From the IMG/VR virus record IMGVR_UViG_3300047445_000314, positions 1 to 64,000 of that record: a stretch of DNA of 64,000 bases. One strand, written 5' to 3'. Below the pieces are notes generated by a model. It worked only from the letters and a program-made list of their open reading frames with translations, did not search any database and was not told where the DNA came from. Below, in pieces: positions 23,303-30,523 of this stretch. The position numbers and the translations under genes were made by a program. The stretch is from a virus. Numbering within the stretch: the stretch's first letter is position 1; the number at the start of each line of letters is the position of its first letter.

Positions 23303-23683
23303 ATGAAACCACCGCAGCACCACAAGCATGTGTACCACCAGCGCCGCGTGACGGACGAAACGGACGCGCAGGATGCCGACAACGAGCAGATCATGCTGGT
23401 CGAAGTTGACAACGCCACCGGAGTACACCGCTTCTGGGTCCGCATCAACGTGGCGCGGCCGATCTGCAATGCCTTGCTGGGGGAGGAACACTCCCCGCGC
23501 CAGCGCATGCTGACCGGCGTCGGCGTCATGGCGCTCGGCGTGCTCATCGCCAAGTGCTTCGGGCACAGCCCGATGATGCTGATCTCCAGCATCGGCGACT
23601 GCGTCGGCTATGGCTTGCACGGCCTGGGGCTGACGCCGTTCATCGAGCACCTGGCGGAACGGGTGCGCAGGAAACGTACGTAG
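23303..23683 (+). CDS. Hypothetical membrane-associated protein, 126 aa
   Basis: Hydrophilic N-terminal half, then hydrophobic segments (LTGVGVMALGVLIAKCFG and MMLISSIGDCVGYGLHGLGL) and a basic end. Probably inserts in the inner membrane. CCTTGAAAGGGATGCC leader. Confidence 0.74.
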   Translation: MKPPQHHKHVYHQRRVTDETDAQDADNEQIMLVEVDNATGVHRFWVRINVARPICNALLGEEHSPRQRMLTGVGVMALGVLIAKCFGHSPMMLISSIGDCVGYGLHGLGLTPFIEHLAERVRRKRT

Positions 23684-23691
23684 TACCGGGC

Positions 23692-23718
23692 GCGGAGGTT
23701 CTGTAAAGCCTCCGCTTT
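23692..23718 (+). terminator. Terminator-like hairpin
   Basis: GCGGAGG-TTCTGTAAAG-CCTCCGC, then TTT. The stem is good but the T run is short. Confidence 0.6.
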
Positions 23719-23836
23719 CGCGTTAAACCGGCCCGTACAGGGCGCGCAGGACAAGCGGGCAGGGTAGGCTAGGGCGGCGCGGAAAACGCCCCAAATAGCC
23801 CTTAAAACCTCACCCGCCGTCACTGAGGGGAGCAGC

Positions 23837-23956
23837 ATGAAAAGCATCAACAAGGGTATCAGCAACACGCTGGATGCCATGTTGTTCGGCGTCCTGGCAA
23901 TACTGGTCAGCGTTGCCTGCCAGCGCGCCCGCATCCGCGAGTGGCTGTGGAGCTAA
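23837..23956 (+). CDS. Very small membrane protein, 39 aa
   Basis: One helix (AMLFGVLAILVSVACQ) with a basic C-terminus. ATG after GAGGGGAGCAGC. Confidence 0.65.
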   Translation: MKSINKGISNTLDAMLFGVLAILVSVACQRARIREWLWS

Positions 23957-23965
23957 CGTCGTGAT

Positions 23966-23983
23966 TTTGCAATCAACTTCAAA
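23966..23983 (+). repeat. 18-bp dyad copy 12
   Basis: TTTGCAATCAACTTCAAA, then GGAG. Same 18 bases as copies 11 and 22. Confidence 0.85.
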
Positions 23984-23994
23984 GGAGCATTACC

Positions 23995-24234
23995 ATGTAC
24001 ATTCCACAAAAAGGTGACATCGTGAAGGTCGTTGACCTGCATCAGCAGGACGCTTTCTACGAGGATGGTGAGGCGTATAGCTTCATCGGCACCCTGCGCA
24101 CCGTCACGATTGGTGCGGACAAGCCTGGCGTCCACGCGGATGCTGAAAACGGCTATTTCGCGCTGGGTCTGGATGGAGAACCTGACAGTCCGTTCTTCTT
24201 CGGTGTCAAGGTCGAACCGGCGTTCGGCTTCTGA
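23995..24234 (+). CDS. Small beta-barrel-like protein, 79 aa
   Basis: MYIPQKGDIVKVVDLHQQDA and later FFGVKVEPAFGF suggest a small SH3- or KOW-like barrel. Function unknown. Confidence 0.76.
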   Translation: MYIPQKGDIVKVVDLHQQDAFYEDGEAYSFIGTLRTVTIGADKPGVHADAENGYFALGLDGEPDSPFFFGVKVEPAFGF

Positions 24235-24271
24235 CCCTCCGCGCTGGCACTACCGGACTACGCTGATACGC

Positions 24272-24277
24272 TATAAT
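24272..24277 (+). promoter_or_regulatory. -10 box TATAAT
   Basis: GCTGATACGCTATAATTACT; best-fitting member of the promoter family. ACCACCTTGAAAGGGG leader 50 bp on. Confidence 0.65.
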
Positions 24278-24334
24278 TACTACATCGCCCCACCAACGGG
24301 GCGACAATCTAAACCACCTTGAAAGGGGAATATC

Positions 24335-24574
24335 ATGAGTATGCATATCCATTACACTGCCGCCGACAAATCGGTCAACGAAGCCAAGGCCCTGCGCGAT
24401 TGCAAGGACTACCTGGGCGGCAAGTTTTACACGGCCAAGGCGCTGTTGAAAAAACAGGCTGACATGAACGAGCGCACCACCAACAAGTACCGCAGCATCG
24501 CCATGGCGCTGGACTTCGCCGGGATACGCGGCTACTGGCCGGTACGCGCCATGGTGCGCGAAGTCCTGAAGTAA
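24335..24574 (+). CDS. Hypothetical protein, 79 aa, paralogue of 32676-32915
   Basis: Aligns end to end with the gene at 32676: an early A...E.K...G.K block, a Thr...R.I middle, AG..G and a shared RE.(L/V)K C-terminus. Helical and basic. The pair have the same promoter-leader type. Function unknown. Confidence 0.78.
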   Translation: MSMHIHYTAADKSVNEAKALRDCKDYLGGKFYTAKALLKKQADMNERTTNKYRSIAMALDFAGIRGYWPVRAMVREVLK

Positions 24575-24591
24575 GCTACACCGATCAACCA

Positions 24592-24612
24592 CCCCGCTGC
24601 GGCGGGGTTTTT
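24592..24612 (+). terminator. Rho-independent terminator
   Basis: CCCCGC-TGCG-GCGGGG, then TTTTT. Its T tract runs directly into dyad copy 13. Confidence 0.85.
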
Positions 24613-24627
24613 GCAATCAATAACAAA
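24610..24627 (+). repeat. 18-bp dyad copy 13
   Basis: TTTGCAATCAATAACAAA. Overlaps the terminator T run and abuts the next ribosome site. Confidence 0.8.
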
Positions 24628-24637
24628 GGGGATCGAT

Positions 24638-24841
24638 ATGTTAGAACTGACCCAAGGCATGGTCACGGTGGACGGCAAGGATCACTACGAGGTGATCACC
24701 GGCCACGCGCGCCTGCACGCGGCGATGATGCTGCAAGGCTATGCACGCATGTACGATGTCGGTGAAAACGAGGTCGTCGAGGTTGTGACGGATAACGCGG
24801 GCCACCTGATCCGCAGGAGCTATGATGATGTACCAGACTGA
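24638..24841 (+). CDS. Small protein with ParB-like GHARL box, 67 aa
   Basis: YEVITGHARLHAAMMLQGYA resembles the GHRRL..A box of ParB/sulfiredoxin-like domains, but the rest of that domain is missing. It may only be a structural likeness. ATG after CAAAGGGGATCGAT. Overlaps the next gene by 20 nt. Confidence 0.68.
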   Translation: MLELTQGMVTVDGKDHYEVITGHARLHAAMMLQGYARMYDVGENEVVEVVTDNAGHLIRRSYDDVPD

Positions 24842-25082
24842 ATATCTCACCAAGACCGACACGGAGGGCGTGCCGTTGTTGGTCCAGAGAGTTGAATACA
24901 CACATAGCAACATGTGCTTTACGGCGCACATGTTCAATGGGGATAGCGTGACGCTGGCCTCTGAACTCGTGTCGCCGACCATGGGGCTTATGCAGTTATA
25001 CCCCACCCACGAGCAGCAAGTGGACGCGTTCGCGAGAGCTGCACACTATATTGGTCTGCACTACGCAGCACAAAGGAGATAG
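24822..25082 (+). CDS. Hypothetical protein, 86 aa
   Basis: Three consecutive ATGs (24822, 24825, 24828). CAGGAGC at 24814-24820 fits the third best, so the true start may be 24828. Ends 2 bp before the next gene. Confidence 0.75.
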   Translation: MMMYQTEYLTKTDTEGVPLLVQRVEYTHSNMCFTAHMFNGDSVTLASELVSPTMGLMQLYPTHEQQVDAFARAAHYIGLHYAAQRR

Positions 25083-25084
25083 CC

Positions 25085-25306
25085 ATGCATTACCTATCAT
25101 TCGCTGACGGCCGAATCAAAACGCTAAGCGCGGCGAGCGACGACCCCCTCTTTGCCCTGGCCGTGGCCAAGGGCTACGCGAGCATGTTTGGCACGCCTTG
25201 TATTCTGGTACGCCAGTCCGATCATGTGATCGTCGCCTCCGTCATCCGTGACGGCGCGGGTGGTTTTAAAACCATCCCCGCCACCATCGTGAAACAGTTT
25301 AAATAG
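25085..25306 (+). CDS. Hypothetical protein, 73 aa
   Basis: Strand-helix-strand pattern with ILVRQSDHVIVASVIRDGAG. ATG after AAGGAGATAGCC. No family recognised. Confidence 0.76.
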   Translation: MHYLSFADGRIKTLSAASDDPLFALAVAKGYASMFGTPCILVRQSDHVIVASVIRDGAGGFKTIPATIVKQFK

Positions 25307-25317
25307 GAGAAAACCCC

Positions 25318-25482
25318 ATGTTCACCCATCGCTACAATGGCCTGTACATCCACGGCTATTTTGACAAGCCTGAATGCCACGTTACCGGCAGCAGGACGCT
25401 GGACCGCATGTTCAAGAGCTACCGCGCCGCACAGATCGCCATCACCAAGGCGCGCAGGGCTGGCGTCCCGCCGATGTACTGA
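25318..25482 (+). CDS. Small basic protein, 54 aa
   Basis: MFTHRYNGLYIHGYFDKPEC and a basic helix (YRAAQIAITKARRAG). Start after TAGGAGAAAACCCC. Nucleic-acid binding is possible. Confidence 0.7.
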   Translation: MFTHRYNGLYIHGYFDKPECHVTGSRTLDRMFKSYRAAQIAITKARRAGVPPMY

Positions 25483-25487
25483 TACGC

Positions 25488-25493
25488 TATAAT
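25488..25493 (+). promoter_or_regulatory. -10 box TATAAT
   Basis: CTGATACGCTATAATGGAGT. Dyad copy 14 lies 7 bp downstream, over the expected start site. Confidence 0.65.
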
Positions 25494-25499
25494 GGAGTT

Positions 25500-25517
25500 A
25501 TTGAAGTTGATTGCAAA
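25500..25517 (-). repeat. 18-bp dyad copy 14
   Basis: ATTGAAGTTGATTGCAAA. Well placed to block the promoter above. Confidence 0.75.
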
Positions 25518-25558
25518 ACGCAGTCAGCCAATACTCGCCACCTTGAAAGGGGAATGAA

Positions 25559-25930
25559 ATGGAAAAGTCATATGTCAGCATGGAGCAACGCCAGTGCATC
25601 GTCTGCGGCGTAGTGTACGATACGGGCAGCATTCTGATGGACAAACGCCTGCGCGCCAGCATGGAAAAGAATACTGTGACCGGCACGGGCTTCTGCCCCG
25701 AACACCAAAAGCTGAAAGACGAGGGCTACATCGCGCTGATCGAGGCCGATCCGGCGACGGACAAACGCACCGGTAACATCGCGCATATTCGTGCCTCGGT
25801 ATGGCCCGATCTGTTCAGAGGGGAGCATAGCCAGCCTCCGGGTGGCATGGTCGCGTATGTCACACCCGACACCATGGACGCCCTGAAGAAGATCGCTGGC
25901 GCGGCCACTGATGACCAAGACCAGACCTGA
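25559..25930 (+). CDS. Zinc-knuckle protein, 123 aa
   Basis: QRQCIVCGVVYDTGSILMDK then GFCPEHQKLKDEGYIALIEA is a CxxC...CxxH site found in a widespread unassigned phage family. The C-terminus is alpha/beta. The ATG follows CCTTGAAAGGGGAATGAA. Confidence 0.82.
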   Translation: MEKSYVSMEQRQCIVCGVVYDTGSILMDKRLRASMEKNTVTGTGFCPEHQKLKDEGYIALIEADPATDKRTGNIAHIRASVWPDLFRGEHSQPPGGMVAYVTPDTMDALKKIAGAATDDQDQT

Positions 25931-25935
25931 CGCAC

Positions 25936-25941
25936 TATACT
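25936..25941 (+). promoter_or_regulatory. -10 box TATACT
   Basis: CTGACGCACTATACTAGACC, just after the previous stop. Confidence 0.6.
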
Positions 25942-25976
25942 AGACCTATCGAATCCACCACCGGAAGGACAACATC

Positions 25977-26177
25977 ATGGAAAAGAACAAAACCCTGGGT
26001 TACCACCGCGACATGGCGGCGACGGTGTTCGGCGAGGAATCGGCTGCGGTCTACTTCCTGGATGAGCAGATCGCCAGCCACCCGCGCGGCCGTGACGAGG
26101 AAGTCATCATCGACGAGTCGCAACTGATCGGGCTGTTGATCGACATCGACCAGCGTGAACACGCCACCATCCATTAA
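25977..26177 (+). CDS. Hypothetical acidic protein, 66 aa
   Basis: YHRDMAATVFGEESAAVYFL and a strongly acidic C-terminal half. A negatively charged mimic is possible but unproven. ATG after CCGGAAGGACAACATC. Confidence 0.74.
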   Translation: MEKNKTLGYHRDMAATVFGEESAAVYFLDEQIASHPRGRDEEVIIDESQLIGLLIDIDQREHATIH

Positions 26178-26198
26178 TTGCACACTAAGGAGAACACC

Positions 26199-26396
26199 AT
26201 GCGACTGGAAATCAACATCGACCTGACCGCCGCCGCGCTGTGCGGCGCGGACATCCTGTCGGACGAGGCGGGGACGGCGCTGGGCAAGATCGCCAAAGCC
26301 ATCAACGATTCACTGATCCCCATGGTGGACTTTGACAAGTACCAGAACGTGAAAGACACCAACGGCAACATCATCGGCGTATGGCGGTTGAAATGA
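26199..26396 (+). CDS. Hypothetical protein, 65 aa
   Basis: MRLEINIDLTAAALCGADIL then a C-terminal strand GNIIGVWRLK. ATG after AAGGAGAACACC. ATGA overlap with the next gene. Confidence 0.76.
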   Translation: MRLEINIDLTAAALCGADILSDEAGTALGKIAKAINDSLIPMVDFDKYQNVKDTNGNIIGVWRLK

Positions 26397-26599
26397 AAGA
26401 ATTGAGCTATAAAGCCATTGCCATGATGTGCGGCTACCGCTTCCAGAAGTACGGCGATAGTTACACCTATTTTCTGTATGGCGGCACGCCGACGCGCCTG
26501 AGCGACTGGTACGATACGGAAGAGATTGCGGCGGAACAATGCTGCATCGAGAACAAACTGATAGACCCGTTCGATCTGCCACCGGTAAAGGAGGCCTAA
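26393..26599 (+). CDS. Hypothetical protein, 68 aa
   Basis: MKELSYKAIAMMCGYRFQKY, later acidic. Coupled to the preceding gene. No family recognised. Confidence 0.74.
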   Translation: MKELSYKAIAMMCGYRFQKYGDSYTYFLYGGTPTRLSDWYDTEEIAAEQCCIENKLIDPFDLPPVKEA

Positions 26600-26600
26600 G

Positions 26601-26750
26601 ATGCCTATCTGGGGCGAAGGGCTATGGACCCGCCACTACCTGCGCGGTAGCATCGGACTGCGCCGCAACCTGTACGTCTACGAGGTCACGCTGATAATCG
26701 CACGCATACACCTGACTTTCCGGTACTACCGGAAAACGAAAAGGAACTGA
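26601..26750 (+). CDS. Very small basic protein, 49 aa
   Basis: Arg- and Tyr-rich (GLRRNLYVYEVTLIIARIHL, ending FRYYRKTKRN), with a hydrophobic middle. AAGGAGGCCTAAG is the ribosome site. Confidence 0.66.
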   Translation: MPIWGEGLWTRHYLRGSIGLRRNLYVYEVTLIIARIHLTFRYYRKTKRN

Positions 26751-26751
26751 A

Positions 26752-26976
26752 ATGAAGCTATACGTATGGTACGAGACGGATTACGGCAGTGGCACGTATA
26801 ACAGTGTCGCCGTGGTTGCCAATAACGTGGAAGAGGCGCGGACTGCTGCCATCGCCGCCTACCGCGCACAGAATACGCGCTCTGTCTACATACACAGCTA
26901 CCCTGAACATTACGATTACGATCCTGACGTGGAGGAAGTGGTCGAGGGCAGGCCGGTCGCCGTGTACATCGGCTAG
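26752..26976 (+). CDS. Hypothetical protein, 74 aa
   Basis: Starts 1 bp after the previous stop. A ferredoxin-like order of strands and helix (VVANNVEEARTAAIAAYRAQ) is plausible. No family recognised. A 13-codon ATG frame (26986-27027) with its own AGGAGA follows and may be a leader peptide. Confidence 0.75.
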   Translation: MKLYVWYETDYGSGTYNSVAVVANNVEEARTAAIAAYRAQNTRSVYIHSYPEHYDYDPDVEEVVEGRPVAVYIG

Positions 26977-27020
26977 GAGAACTGAAATGACCACTACCTA
27001 TCAACGAAAGGAGAACCACC

Positions 27021-27266
27021 ATGCGTGACTTCACCGACGCCGAGCGCGCCATCCTGCAAGGCCGCAAGCCGGAGTTCTGTTCCGGCAGGTACGTCATCGT
27101 GCCATCGGACTACGAGGAACAGCGCCACACGCATTTCCGCGTGGTCAACCTGGAGACCGGCGCGGAATCCGCGCTGTACTCCTACCTGGTATGCGGGGCC
27201 ATCATAGTCCATGCGCAAGCGGAGGAGCTGAAAGGCTCGTTCGATATCACGGGGATACATGTATGA
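27021..27266 (+). CDS. Hypothetical protein, 81 aa
   Basis: MRDFTDAERAILQGRKPEFC and beta strands after it. AAAGGAGAACCACC before the ATG. ATGA overlap with the next gene. Confidence 0.76.
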   Translation: MRDFTDAERAILQGRKPEFCSGRYVIVPSDYEEQRHTHFRVVNLETGAESALYSYLVCGAIIVHAQAEELKGSFDITGIHV

Positions 27267-27607
27267 CCACCGTCACCGGCAAGGCACTGCTCTTTATCTA
27301 CAGGCTAGATGACGGGCCTGTTCCGTTCAACGTGTACGCCTATGTCCTGACAGGCGATCAGCGCGTCGCTGACGACTTCTATCTATTAGATAGCGACAGC
27401 TTACCGCTCCCGAACGCGGCCTACCGGCTGAAACCGGGCGACCGGATCACCGTGGCGGTCAGCTATGAATTCACCTACACTCGCGGTGACGGCTGGACTA
27501 CTGACAACGATATCGACCTGCATTACAACCGACAAAAGGTCCTGCGCCGCCGCATCCACAAGGACAACTGGCGCGGTGGGGTTTTGAAATCAATGAAGAA
27601 GAGGTGA
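27263..27607 (+). CDS. Hypothetical protein, 114 aa
   Basis: Beta-rich body. The last residues, GGVLKSMKKR, are encoded by dyad copy 15, so the repeat forms this protein's C-terminus. No family recognised. Confidence 0.74.
   Translation: MTTVTGKALLFIYRLDDGPVPFNVYAYVLTGDQRVADDFYLLDSDSLPLPNAAYRLKPGDRITVAVSYEFTYTRGDGWTTDNDIDLHYNRQKVLRRRIHKDNWRGGVLKSMKKR
27583..27600 (+). repeat. 18-bp dyad copy 15 (degenerate right arm)
   Basis: TTTGAAATCAATGAAGAA. Inside the 3' end of the preceding gene and 41 bp before copy 16. Confidence 0.55.
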
Positions 27608-27623
27608 CAAGGCGCGTAGGGTT

Positions 27624-27641
27624 TTTGAAATCAACTGCAAA
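27624..27641 (+). repeat. 18-bp dyad copy 16
   Basis: TTTGAAATCAACTGCAAA. With copy 15 it makes the only closely spaced pair (41 bp, about four helical turns). Confidence 0.75.
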
Positions 27642-27663
27642 ATACAAACATACGCTGATGAGA

Positions 27664-27669
27664 GATAAT
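27664..27669 (+). promoter_or_regulatory. -10 box GATAAT
   Basis: GCTGATGAGAGATAATGGAA, then TCTCTCA as at 28838 and 32618. Confidence 0.55.
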
Positions 27670-27714
27670 GGAATCTCTCAACCAGTCATACAACGCACCT
27701 TGAAAGGGGCTATC

Positions 27715-28050
27715 GTGAAAGACATTTCCATCTACGGGCAGCAGGGCGAACGTGTTCTCATCAAAGACGACGACACGGCCATCGTGATGCACAACACGCC
27801 TGATAGCTACATCATCAATCGGGTCCTGGAGATGCGCGACGAAATGAACCGCATGCCGCTGACCGTCCGCGCCCCGCGTGACATCGGTACGGCTATCTTC
27901 CAAGCCTACATCGCCAAGGGCTTTGACAACCCCGTGGTTGTCACCAAATTCGACGACGACGGCACCATGTACAGCGTGGTCGACGGCACGCATTGCCTGA
28001 TTGGCGTCGATGACAGCAGCGCGTATTTCGTGTACATGGAACTCGCATAA
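27715..28050 (+). CDS. Hypothetical protein, 111 aa
   Basis: GTG start after CCTTGAAAGGGGCTATC. Alpha/beta with an acidic face (VVTKFDDDGTMYSVVDGTH). No family recognised. Confidence 0.76.
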   Translation: MKDISIYGQQGERVLIKDDDTAIVMHNTPDSYIINRVLEMRDEMNRMPLTVRAPRDIGTAIFQAYIAKGFDNPVVVTKFDDDGTMYSVVDGTHCLIGVDDSSAYFVYMELA

Positions 28051-28112
28051 ACCACACCCACCGGGTTTGCCTACCCCGTGGGCACACCTTACCCTATACA
28101 GGAGAACCTGAC

Positions 28113-28328
28113 GTGAACATGACACCCGAACAAACCGCCGCGCTGGACGCCGCCATTCCCTCCGCCGAACGCGAGCGCGTGGTCACGCTGATGGGCAAGG
28201 GTTACAAAAACCTGACGCGCGAGGAGAAACTGGAAATCCACGCCATCGCCGTCAAGGCAGCCGCCATTATCCCACCACCACCCCGCGTGGCCGCCGCGAT
28301 AGCGCGCGTGGCAGCAACCCGCCGCTAG
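28113..28328 (+). CDS. Hypothetical helical protein, 71 aa
   Basis: GTG after GGAGAACCTGAC; ATG at 28119 is an alternative. Helical, with a Pro run (IIPPPPRVAAAIARVAATRR) at the end. No family recognised. Confidence 0.74.
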   Translation: MNMTPEQTAALDAAIPSAERERVVTLMGKGYKNLTREEKLEIHAIAVKAAAIIPPPPRVAAAIARVAATRR

Positions 28329-28336
28329 TGATCAGT

Positions 28337-28342
28337 TATACT
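28337..28342 (+). promoter_or_regulatory. -10 box TATACT
   Basis: GTGATCAGTTATACTTCATA, then a CCACCTTGAAAGGGG leader 20 bp on. Confidence 0.6.
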
Positions 28343-28378
28343 TCATACATACCAACTCCACCTTGAAAGGGGCATATC

Positions 28379-28543
28379 ATGATGACCGCTCGCACCTTCC
28401 TGTCTATCTTGTACATGGACTGGCGCAACAACTGGCTCAGCATCGATAAGTTCGCTGAATATCACGGCCTGGAACCGGCCCGCGCCGCCGAACTGGTTGC
28501 GTTGGCGCGCCTGGTCTTCGACTCCAAACACCCTGACGCATAA
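28379..28543 (+). CDS. Small helix-turn-helix-like protein, 54 aa
   Basis: SIDKFAEYHGLEPARAAELV reads like a helix-turn-helix. Two ATGs (28379, 28382). DNA binding is inferred only from helix pattern. Confidence 0.68.
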   Translation: MMTARTFLSILYMDWRNNWLSIDKFAEYHGLEPARAAELVALARLVFDSKHPDA

Positions 28544-28555
28544 GGAGAGCAGACC

Positions 28556-28816
28556 ATGGCCAACTCATACTCTGTAGTCGAAGTACCTGTCACATTGCGT
28601 ACCGGCGAGATAGCGTATTTGCCTGTTGCGGAAGATGAAACAGAAACCTATCTGATCGTAGTCAAACCAGACAAGGCATATCTGCTCACTACGTCAGACC
28701 CAAACGAAGACCGAATCGCTGTCGGCGCATTAACTCTCGCTGAAGCTTTGGGGAAAGTCCTGCGGGATAACCCAAAGCTGTGTTATGACGATATCCTGGA
28801 TCACATGGTCTGTTGA
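28556..28816 (+). CDS. Hypothetical protein, 86 aa
   Basis: A beta-rich N-terminal half and a helical end. More AT-rich codons than the neighbours (GTAGTCAAACCAGACAAGGC), possibly a recent arrival. ATG after AAGGAGAGCAGACC. Confidence 0.76.
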   Translation: MANSYSVVEVPVTLRTGEIAYLPVAEDETETYLIVVKPDKAYLLTTSDPNEDRIAVGALTLAEALGKVLRDNPKLCYDDILDHMVC

Positions 28817-28837
28817 TTCAAGGCCGCGCTGATCAGC

Positions 28838-28843
28838 TATAAT
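28838..28843 (+). promoter_or_regulatory. -10 box TATAAT
   Basis: GCTGATCAGCTATAATGGAA, then TCTCTACCCACTT. Confidence 0.65.
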
Positions 28844-28877
28844 GGAATCTCTACCCACTTACACATAGGGGAATAGC

Positions 28878-29216
28878 ATGGAAACCATCAATCGCGACAT
28901 CTACGGCACCAAGGAGATCAACGGCCTCGTGGACGGCCCCGGCTACCACGCCGCCCGTGTCGAAGCAGACACCGTCGACTGGACCACGCCGGGCTTGAAG
29001 ATCACCCGCTTGCGCCTGGTCTCCGACCCCGGCTTTCCTGCATGGGACGTCTCGTACTGCCATGGCATGCTGGATGGCGAGCCGGTCGATGTGTTGTTGC
29101 CGTTCTCGCAGCTACCCAAGCGTAATACGCGGGCAGCCATCATCGACTGCGCCAAGAAAGCCAAGCTGTACGCGAAGGGCTTGGGGATTCTGGATAACAT
29201 CTCAACACTGAACTAA
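28878..29216 (+). CDS. Hypothetical protein, 112 aa
   Basis: Beta-rich first two thirds and a C-terminal helix (TRAAIIDCAKKAKLYAKGLG). No family recognised. Leader ACATAGGGGAATAGC. Confidence 0.78.
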   Translation: METINRDIYGTKEINGLVDGPGYHAARVEADTVDWTTPGLKITRLRLVSDPGFPAWDVSYCHGMLDGEPVDVLLPFSQLPKRNTRAAIIDCAKKAKLYAKGLGILDNISTLN

Positions 29217-29228
29217 GGAGAACCGGCC

Positions 29229-29423
29229 ATGGATACCCCTGAAGGCACCACGCATACAATGCCATTCTACGGCAGTACGCATTTTTTCAAGCGCACTGAG
29301 TACGACCACCTGAACCAAGTATCGGAGCAATGGGAAACGCTCGTGTCTTGGTCTTTCTGGAACGGCCGGAAATGGGTTGACAGTGGTCCGGAGTTCAGTG
29401 ACCGCCGTCTCACGCCGCTGTAG
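29229..29423 (+). CDS. Hypothetical protein, 64 aa
   Basis: ATG after AAGGAGAACCGGCC. Aromatic-rich (LVSWSFWNGRKWVDSGPEFS). No family recognised. Confidence 0.72.
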   Translation: MDTPEGTTHTMPFYGSTHFFKRTEYDHLNQVSEQWETLVSWSFWNGRKWVDSGPEFSDRRLTPL

Positions 29424-29450
29424 CCGGGCGCGGATGGTCTTGAACCTCAT

Positions 29451-29468
29451 TTTGCAATCAACATCAAA
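29451..29468 (+). repeat. 18-bp dyad copy 17
   Basis: TTTGCAATCAACATCAAA, 22 bp before the ATG at 29490. Confidence 0.8.
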
Positions 29469-29489
29469 AAATCTACTGAAAGGAATATC

Positions 29490-29654
29490 ATGAGAACGCC
29501 TATAACCCTGGTTGTGTATTTTGATAGTCTGCAAGACGCGGCATATCCGAATGGCACATGGGCGTGTGGTATCCCCGGCCAAGATACCTACTACGGCGAC
29601 ACTCCTGAAGCCGCGTTGGCGGCATGGCGTGCAGCTAACCCTAAATGTCAGTGA
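29490..29654 (+). CDS. Hypothetical protein, 54 aa
   Basis: MRTPITLVVYFDSLQDAAYP, later TPEAALAAWRAANPK, a short alpha/beta domain of a type common in phages. CTGAAAGGAATATC precedes the ATG. Confidence 0.72.
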   Translation: MRTPITLVVYFDSLQDAAYPNGTWACGIPGQDTYYGDTPEAALAAWRAANPKCQ

Positions 29655-29665
29655 AAGGAAATACC

Positions 29666-29902
29666 ATGAAACGCAGTGACAAGAAACCGGATGGCAACTG
29701 GCACAACATCAGCGAGGTGGAGCCGATGGAGGAAGGCCTGTACTTTGTTAAAGTAGATGCCAAATATACTTTTACACACTACGCATACTGGGACGGCCTG
29801 GAATGGAAGTCAGCCAATAGTACAATCTCCTACGCAATGCAAGCCGTGAACAAGAGCCATGTGCTGTATATGCATGGCGCGCAATGGTGCGGGGCGGCAT
29901 GA
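29666..29902 (+). CDS. Hypothetical protein, 78 aa
   Basis: WHNISEVEPMEEGLYFVKVD and WDGLEWKSANS follow the pattern of a small phage domain (DUF551-like in style). ATGA overlap with the next gene. Confidence 0.75.
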   Translation: MKRSDKKPDGNWHNISEVEPMEEGLYFVKVDAKYTFTHYAYWDGLEWKSANSTISYAMQAVNKSHVLYMHGAQWCGAA

Positions 29903-30180
29903 AAATCCACTACAACGACGCCAACGCCACGGTGCGCAACTTCGCCTGGGCGGCGGCTTGCTGCCAAGGCTACAACCCATGCGACCAGGTGTTCTGGAGT
30001 ATGTTCAACACCAAGCCCATCCCCGACAACCTCTGGCTGGGCGGGTTGCGGTCGATGTACGAAGACGTCATCCGTGGCCAGTTCCCCGACCTGATGATCG
30101 AGATACCGGACGACTTCCTGCACTGGCTCTGGAGTCCGCTCGGCTTCTGGCACCGGGTCGATGGCCCGCAGCGATTGTGA
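29899..30180 (+). CDS. Hypothetical protein, 93 aa
   Basis: Trp/Phe-rich (DDFLHWLWSPLGFWHRVDGP). No family recognised. Confidence 0.75.
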   Translation: MKIHYNDANATVRNFAWAAACCQGYNPCDQVFWSMFNTKPIPDNLWLGGLRSMYEDVIRGQFPDLMIEIPDDFLHWLWSPLGFWHRVDGPQRL

Positions 30181-30197
30181 AAAGGCGCGGAGGGGCT

Positions 30198-30485
30198 ATG
30201 AGAATACCGACCAACACCGGCCGCCTGAACGTATCGCAGCCCAACGTCCAGTACCTGCCTGGCACGCCACAGGCGCAGGCTGAATTACGGCACATACGGG
30301 CCGCGCTGAGCTACTACACCCTGCCGCTCTACTCGCATCATGGGCGTATCCTGCATCGGTATCATGGGGAAAGTTTTGAAGACCGTTTCATCATGGATGA
30401 CTTTGGCAACGCCTACAAGCTCACTGACTACCAGTACCACTACTACGTACAGGAATTCATCCTCAGCGGTTATACGCCGATCTAG
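30198..30485 (+). CDS. Hypothetical protein, 95 aa
   Basis: His/Tyr-rich (SYYTLPLYSHHGRILHRYHG). ATG after CGGAGGGGCT. The longer open frame upstream from 29859 is a shadow of the previous gene. Confidence 0.74.
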   Translation: MRIPTNTGRLNVSQPNVQYLPGTPQAQAELRHIRAALSYYTLPLYSHHGRILHRYHGESFEDRFIMDDFGNAYKLTDYQYHYYVQEFILSGYTPI

Positions 30486-30489
30486 GGGC

Positions 30490-30507
30490 TTTGCAATCGA
30501 CTGCAAT
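30490..30507 (+). repeat. 18-bp dyad copy 18
   Basis: TTTGCAATCGACTGCAAT. Shares its last bases with the first copy of the TTTCGCGGAGG leader. Confidence 0.75.
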
Positions 30508-30520
30508 ATTTCGCGGAGGA
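30505..30520 (+). repeat. TTTCGCGGAGG leader, copy 1
   Basis: AATATTTCGCGGAGGA, 3 bp before the ATG at 30524. First of five leaders of this type in 1 kb. Confidence 0.75.
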
Positions 30521-30523
30521 AGT

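Noticed and set aside
29859-30197. Upstream part of a 208-codon frame ending at 30485
   Set aside because: Out of frame with the real 29899 gene. The true start is the ATG at 30198 with GGAGGGG.
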